Positions 61,801 to 64,000 of a stretch of DNA of 64,000 nt are shown one piece after another (positions within the stretch are counted from its first letter, which is position 1; each line of letters starts with the position of its first letter). The stretch spans positions 62,001-126,000 of the forward strand of contig NZ_MVOI01000015.1 in assembly GCF_002283555.1 (NCBI RefSeq). Reading direction: 5' to 3'. The DNA is from Rubrivirga sp. SAORIC476. Its GTDB lineage: Bacteria > Bacteroidota > Rhodothermia > Rhodothermales > Rubricoccaceae. A program made the position numbers and the translations under genes. The notes beneath the pieces were generated by a model. That model did no database searches. It worked only from the letters and a program-made list of their open reading frames with translations, and was not told where the DNA came from.

Positions 61801-61855
61801 GAGGCGTGAGGCGTGAGGCGTGAGGCGTGAGGCGTGAGGCGTGAGGCGTGAGGCG
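61801..61855. repeat. Heptamer tandem repeat (GCGTGAG)7 in the enoyl-CoA hydratase leader
   Basis: Seven perfect consecutive copies of GCGTGAG (61804-61852), with partial units at both ends, about 55 bp in total. It begins one base upstream of the minus-strand ATG at 61799 and fills most of the 75-bp gap to the previous gene. Copy number is likely to vary by slippage, which would change leader length in steps of 7 bases. Confidence 0.9.
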
Positions 61856-61874
61856 AAGGTGCGGACGACGGTCT

Positions 61875-62711
61875 CTACATGCCACTCCCGAACGCAGGAT
61901 CACCACTGCCGCCCTCCCGCTCGCCGCTCGCGGCGACCGCCAGAAACCGGTACAGCGGCCACAACTCCTCCTGCGCGTCGATGGCGGCCCCGACCAGCAT
62001 CGGCCCGAGGCGGTCCACCTCGGCGCGGTCGATCCGGCGCATCACCCAGATGCCCTTGGCGCGGTCGAGCCCGTCGGGCAGCGCGTCCAGGGCCGTGTCG
62101 AACTCCGGGTGCCCCTCGGGCTTCGTGACGTGGGGCGCGAACGACAGCCGGTAGCCCCGGTCGATGAGCGCATTCAGAATGGGGAGCGACACCTCGGGCT
62201 CCTCCACCAGCCGACGCCGGGCCGGACCGAACAGCCCCTTCGCATAGTCGCCGATGTAGAGGCCCCACCGAAAGGCGTCGGCGTGGATGGCGTGGCTCAG
62301 TTGGACGTCGGTCAGCCGCTTTCGGGGCCGGCGGTAGAAGCTCATCCACAGGTGACTGTGCGAACCGCCGCGGCCGAAGTCGTTCTTGAGGATGCGGCTG
62401 AAGACGTTCCTCTCGGTCTCGAACGGCAGCCCGTTCGGCAGCACCCAGTTGACGGCGAGGTCGTCGCGGTACCGCTTGAACGGCGCGGTGACGGCGCGGT
62501 CCAGCACGGCCTTCTCCTTCTGGTAGCGCCCGATGTGCGGCTCGGCGCGGAGCCGCGCGAGCGCCTCGAACCCCTCGGCCGGAAACCCCTCGAACGTCAG
62601 GTCCAGCGGCTGTGGGCGAGCGAACGGCGGGGCGGCAGCGGGGACGAGCGGCAGGTCGGGCGTCACGATGTCAAAGGGGGAGGACCGCTCTTCCCAACCG
62701 GCGCCGACCAT
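61875..62711 (-). CDS. DUF2461-like protein, unknown function
   Basis: A 278-residue soluble protein. The pattern LDLTFEGFPAEGFEALARLR, YQKEKAVLDRAVTAPFKRYR, NVFSRILKNDFGRG and LTDVQLSHAIHADAFRWGLY resembles the DUF2461 family (starting FxGFPxEGFxFLxxL...), with a Phe/Arg-rich middle, but the match is by eye and could be wrong. There is no signal peptide. It shares a 135-bp divergent region with the Hsp20 gene. A perfect 8-bp-arm palindrome lies 12 bp upstream of the start, so it may be coregulated with the small heat-shock protein. Confidence 0.65.
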   Translation of the reverse strand: MVGAGWEERSSPFDIVTPDLPLVPAAAPPFARPQPLDLTFEGFPAEGFEALARLRAEPHIGRYQKEKAVLDRAVTAPFKRYRDDLAVNWVLPNGLPFETERNVFSRILKNDFGRGGSHSHLWMSFYRRPRKRLTDVQLSHAIHADAFRWGLYIGDYAKGLFGPARRRLVEEPEVSLPILNALIDRGYRLSFAPHVTKPEGHPEFDTALDALPDGLDRAKGIWVMRRIDRAEVDRLGPMLVGAAIDAQEELWPLYRFLAVAASGEREGGSGDPAFGSGM

Positions 62712-62722
62712 GCCGGGTTCTG

Positions 62723-62739
62723 GCTGTCAGCCTGACAGC
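62723..62739. promoter_or_regulatory. Perfect palindrome GCTGTCAG-C-CTGACAGC, candidate operator
   Basis: Two 8-bp arms around a single C, 12 bp from the ATG of the minus-strand gene at 62711 and 107 bp before the Hsp20 start. A symmetric site in a divergent promoter suggests a dimeric regulator. It does not match CIRCE. Confidence 0.5.
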
Positions 62740-62790
62740 GGAACCGCACCTCCGGTGACAACTTGTTCCAATAACGGATCTGGCACAGGA

Positions 62791-62820
62791 CTTGAAAGGC
62801 CGCTCCCTGCCTCCGGGCAT
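62791..62820 (+). promoter_or_regulatory. Possible heat-shock (sigma-32-like) promoter for hsp20
   Basis: CTTGAAA (62791-62797) is a perfect sigma-32 -35 box. About 15 bases on, CCGGGCAT (62813-62820) is a partial match to the -10 CCCCATnT. The start codon is 27 bases beyond. Whether this lineage has a sigma-32-type factor is not known from the window. Confidence 0.35.
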
Positions 62821-62846
62821 CCTGTTTCATCCATCCCCTTCCTCCC

Positions 62847-63344
62847 ATGACGACGTTCCCGTTCCGACCCGGCCGCGACTTCGCCATCCTGCGCCGGGAG
62901 ATGGACCGTCTCTTCGACGACGCCACCGCGGGCGATCGCTCCAGTGCCCAGACGGTCTGGAGCCCCCGGGCCGACGTGGCCGAGGCCGACGACGCCTACT
63001 TCCTCACGCTCGACCTGCCGGGCATCGACCGCGACGCCCTCGACGTGACCTTCGACGACGGCACGCTCAAGATCTCCGGCGAGCGCCAGCATACTGCCGA
63101 GCGGACCGGCGCCCGCGCCCACCGCGTCGAGCGCGCCCATGGCCGCTTCTTCCGCTCGTTCGTGCTCGGCACCGACGTGGACCCCGAGGCGATCGAGGCG
63201 ACCTATGACGACGGCGTGCTCTCGGTCCGCATCGGCAAGAGTGAGGCGCGCCAGCCGCGCCGCATCGAGATCGGCTCGCGCGGCGCCCGCCAGCTTCATG
63301 AGGGCGACGGCCACACTCGCGAGCCCGAGGTGATGGAGGCGTAG
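62847..63344 (+). CDS. hsp20: Hsp20/alpha-crystallin small heat-shock protein
   Basis: A 165-residue ATP-independent holdase chaperone. The N-terminus MTTFPFRPGRDFAILRREMD leads to the alpha-crystallin domain (residues about 40-135): WSPRADVAEADDAYFLTLDL, PGIDRDALDVTFDDGTLKIS with GERQ, FFRSFVLGTDVDPEAIEATY and the signature DDGVLSVRIGK. The C-terminal extension is short, and the I-x-I/V motif is probably ISI/RRIEIGSR. Length is usual. It has a possible heat-shock promoter and is followed by a strong terminator. Confidence 0.93.
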   Translation: MTTFPFRPGRDFAILRREMDRLFDDATAGDRSSAQTVWSPRADVAEADDAYFLTLDLPGIDRDALDVTFDDGTLKISGERQHTAERTGARAHRVERAHGRFFRSFVLGTDVDPEAIEATYDDGVLSVRIGKSEARQPRRIEIGSRGARQLHEGDGHTREPEVMEA

Positions 63345-63370
63345 TCTCTCCCCTGCTCCCCGTTCGTCCT

Positions 63371-63402
63371 GCCCCGGTCGCTCCTGCGGCCGGGGCGTTT
63401 TT
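63371..63402 (+). terminator. Rho-independent terminator after hsp20
   Basis: A 10-bp stem (GCCCCGGTCG / CGGCCGGGGC, one G-T pair) with a 6-nt loop, followed by GTTTTTA. It is the only terminator in the window with a classical T-tract. Confidence 0.85.
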
Positions 63403-63487
63403 ATCCCCCTGAGTGGACGCCGTTGTGGGTCGCGATCGCCCCCCCGTCGGCGCGTAGCCTGTGCGCTCTGCCCGGTCCCCCTTTCCC

Positions 63488-64000
63488 ATGCGTGCGCTCG
63501 TCCTCCTCGTCCTTCTCGTCACCGCCGTCCCGCTGGCGGCGCAGGTCCACGTTCGCGGCCTCGCCAACGCGGGGTACGACGCCGGATACGCAGCGCCGTC
63601 GGTCGGCCTCGGTGCCGAGGTGGAGTGGGCCCGCCCGGAGTCCCCCCTCTCGGTCGCCCTCCGTCCTTCCGTCGATGTCGTGTTCGCCGAGTCGATCCCG
63701 TTCGTCTCGCTGGACGCCACCCGCCCGGCGCGGTCCGACGCGAGCGACTCCGACGTGACCCGGCTCGGCGCGGAAGTGCTGGTCCGCTGGACGGCTGCGC
63801 CCGGCCCCGCGGTGCCCTACCTGAAAGCCGGCGTCGTCAATGAGTACGAGCGCATCCGATCGGGCGACCTCGTGTTCTCCTACTGGCAGGCCGGCGCGGT
63901 CGCAGGGGCGGGTGGCGCCGTCGGCCCCCTCTATCTCGAAGGGACGATCGGCTTCGGGGACGCCAGCCGCCACCGTCTGGCGCTGGGCGTCCGGTTCTGA
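63488..64000 (+). CDS. Small outer-membrane beta-barrel protein
   Basis: A 170-residue exported protein whose stop codon is the last three bases of the window. The ATG at 63488 gives the signal MRALVLLVLLVTAVPLAAQ. The mature part alternates strands (VHVRGLANAGYDAGYA; VGLGAEVEWARPESPLSVAL; LGAEVLVRWTA; VPYLKAGVVNEYERI; GPLYLEGTIGFGDA) and ends RHRLALGVRF with a terminal Phe, as expected for an outer-membrane barrel. The family was not identified. It contains a chance or absorbed copy of the CCTCGG-TG-CCGAGG palindrome (63607-63620). A TAGCCTG box at 63455 is a weak promoter candidate. Confidence 0.78.
   Translation: MRALVLLVLLVTAVPLAAQVHVRGLANAGYDAGYAAPSVGLGAEVEWARPESPLSVALRPSVDVVFAESIPFVSLDATRPARSDASDSDVTRLGAEVLVRWTAAPGPAVPYLKAGVVNEYERIRSGDLVFSYWQAGAVAGAGGAVGPLYLEGTIGFGDASRHRLALGVRF

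Noticed and set aside
63607-63620. CCTCGG-TG-CCGAGG inside the last gene as a member of the dispersed repeat
   Set aside because: It encodes an ordinary Leu-Gly-Ala-Glu-Val stretch of a barrel strand and can be explained by coding constraint and composition.

Overview
This is a GC-rich (about 70%) bacterial window with a marine Rhodothermota / Rubricoccaceae-like character (Rubrivirga or Rubricoccus type). The placement is inferred from gene content, not from a marker-gene tree. The grounds are about a dozen exported proteins ending in a type IX secretion (T9SS) type A-like C-terminal sorting domain, a PorV/PorQ-family protein, two large carboxypeptidase-regulatory-like TonB-dependent receptors, many lipoproteins, and Bacteroidota-style -7 promoter elements (TAnnTTTG-like) in place of E. 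coli-type boxes. No rRNA, tRNA, CRISPR array, transposase or phage gene was seen. No intergenic gap exceeds 300 bp.

Layout. 1-5.4 kb: the 3' part of a 2-oxoacid:ferredoxin oxidoreductase beta subunit (5' end outside the window), a T9SS cargo protein, an M19 dipeptidase lipoprotein and an NPP-type phosphodiesterase lipoprotein. 5.5-20.6 kb: seven minus-strand genes encoding an Oar-like TonB receptor, a terminator hairpin, two T9SS cargo proteins, a lipoprotein, a second TonB receptor (TAATG overlap with the lipoprotein), a PorV/PorQ-like barrel and an NHL-propeller lipoprotein. This is the best candidate for an undescribed outer-membrane system. 20.8-28.3 kb: peptide and polymer degradation (gamma-glutamyltransferase, S9 peptidase) and two beta-propeller-like T9SS cargo proteins. 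28.4-30.6 kb: a small barrel protein, then a low-GC PD-(D/E)XK/DUF5655 gene bracketed by 33-nt direct repeats, then a conserved small protein.

30.6-37.1 kb: a GAF/PAS histidine-kinase-like protein with a degraded ATP-binding domain, a CxxCH choice-of-anchor protein, a PQQ-type sugar dehydrogenase with a sorting domain, a DUF1684 lipoprotein and an Arg-rich repeat lipoprotein. 37.3-44.5 kb: a divergent MarR regulator / metallo-beta-lactamase-fold hydrolase pair, a PPC lipoprotein, a frameshifted subtilase and a beta-helix (Pmp-like) cargo protein. 44.6-52.4 kb: an ECF sigma factor with its Ser/Thr kinase-TPR partner, an ELWxxDGT-repeat protein and a HAF-repeat protein. 52.5-64 kb: housekeeping and stress genes (uvrA, PBP4, purK, DUF1206, enoyl-CoA hydratase, Hsp20), interleaved with another T9SS cargo protein and small unknowns.

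How the genes work together: most of the window serves the cell surface. Cargo proteins carry T9SS sorting domains, TonB receptors import, lipoprotein or exported hydrolases digest peptides and phosphoesters, and the PorV-like protein may link cargo to the outer membrane. The secretion motor itself (PorK/L/M/N, Sov) is not in the window. A second layer is repetitive DNA: a dispersed CCTCGG-YR-CCGAGG palindrome near gene ends, a heptamer tandem array in front of an enoyl-CoA hydratase gene, and a GGTAC-rich hairpin inside the TonB-PorV operon.
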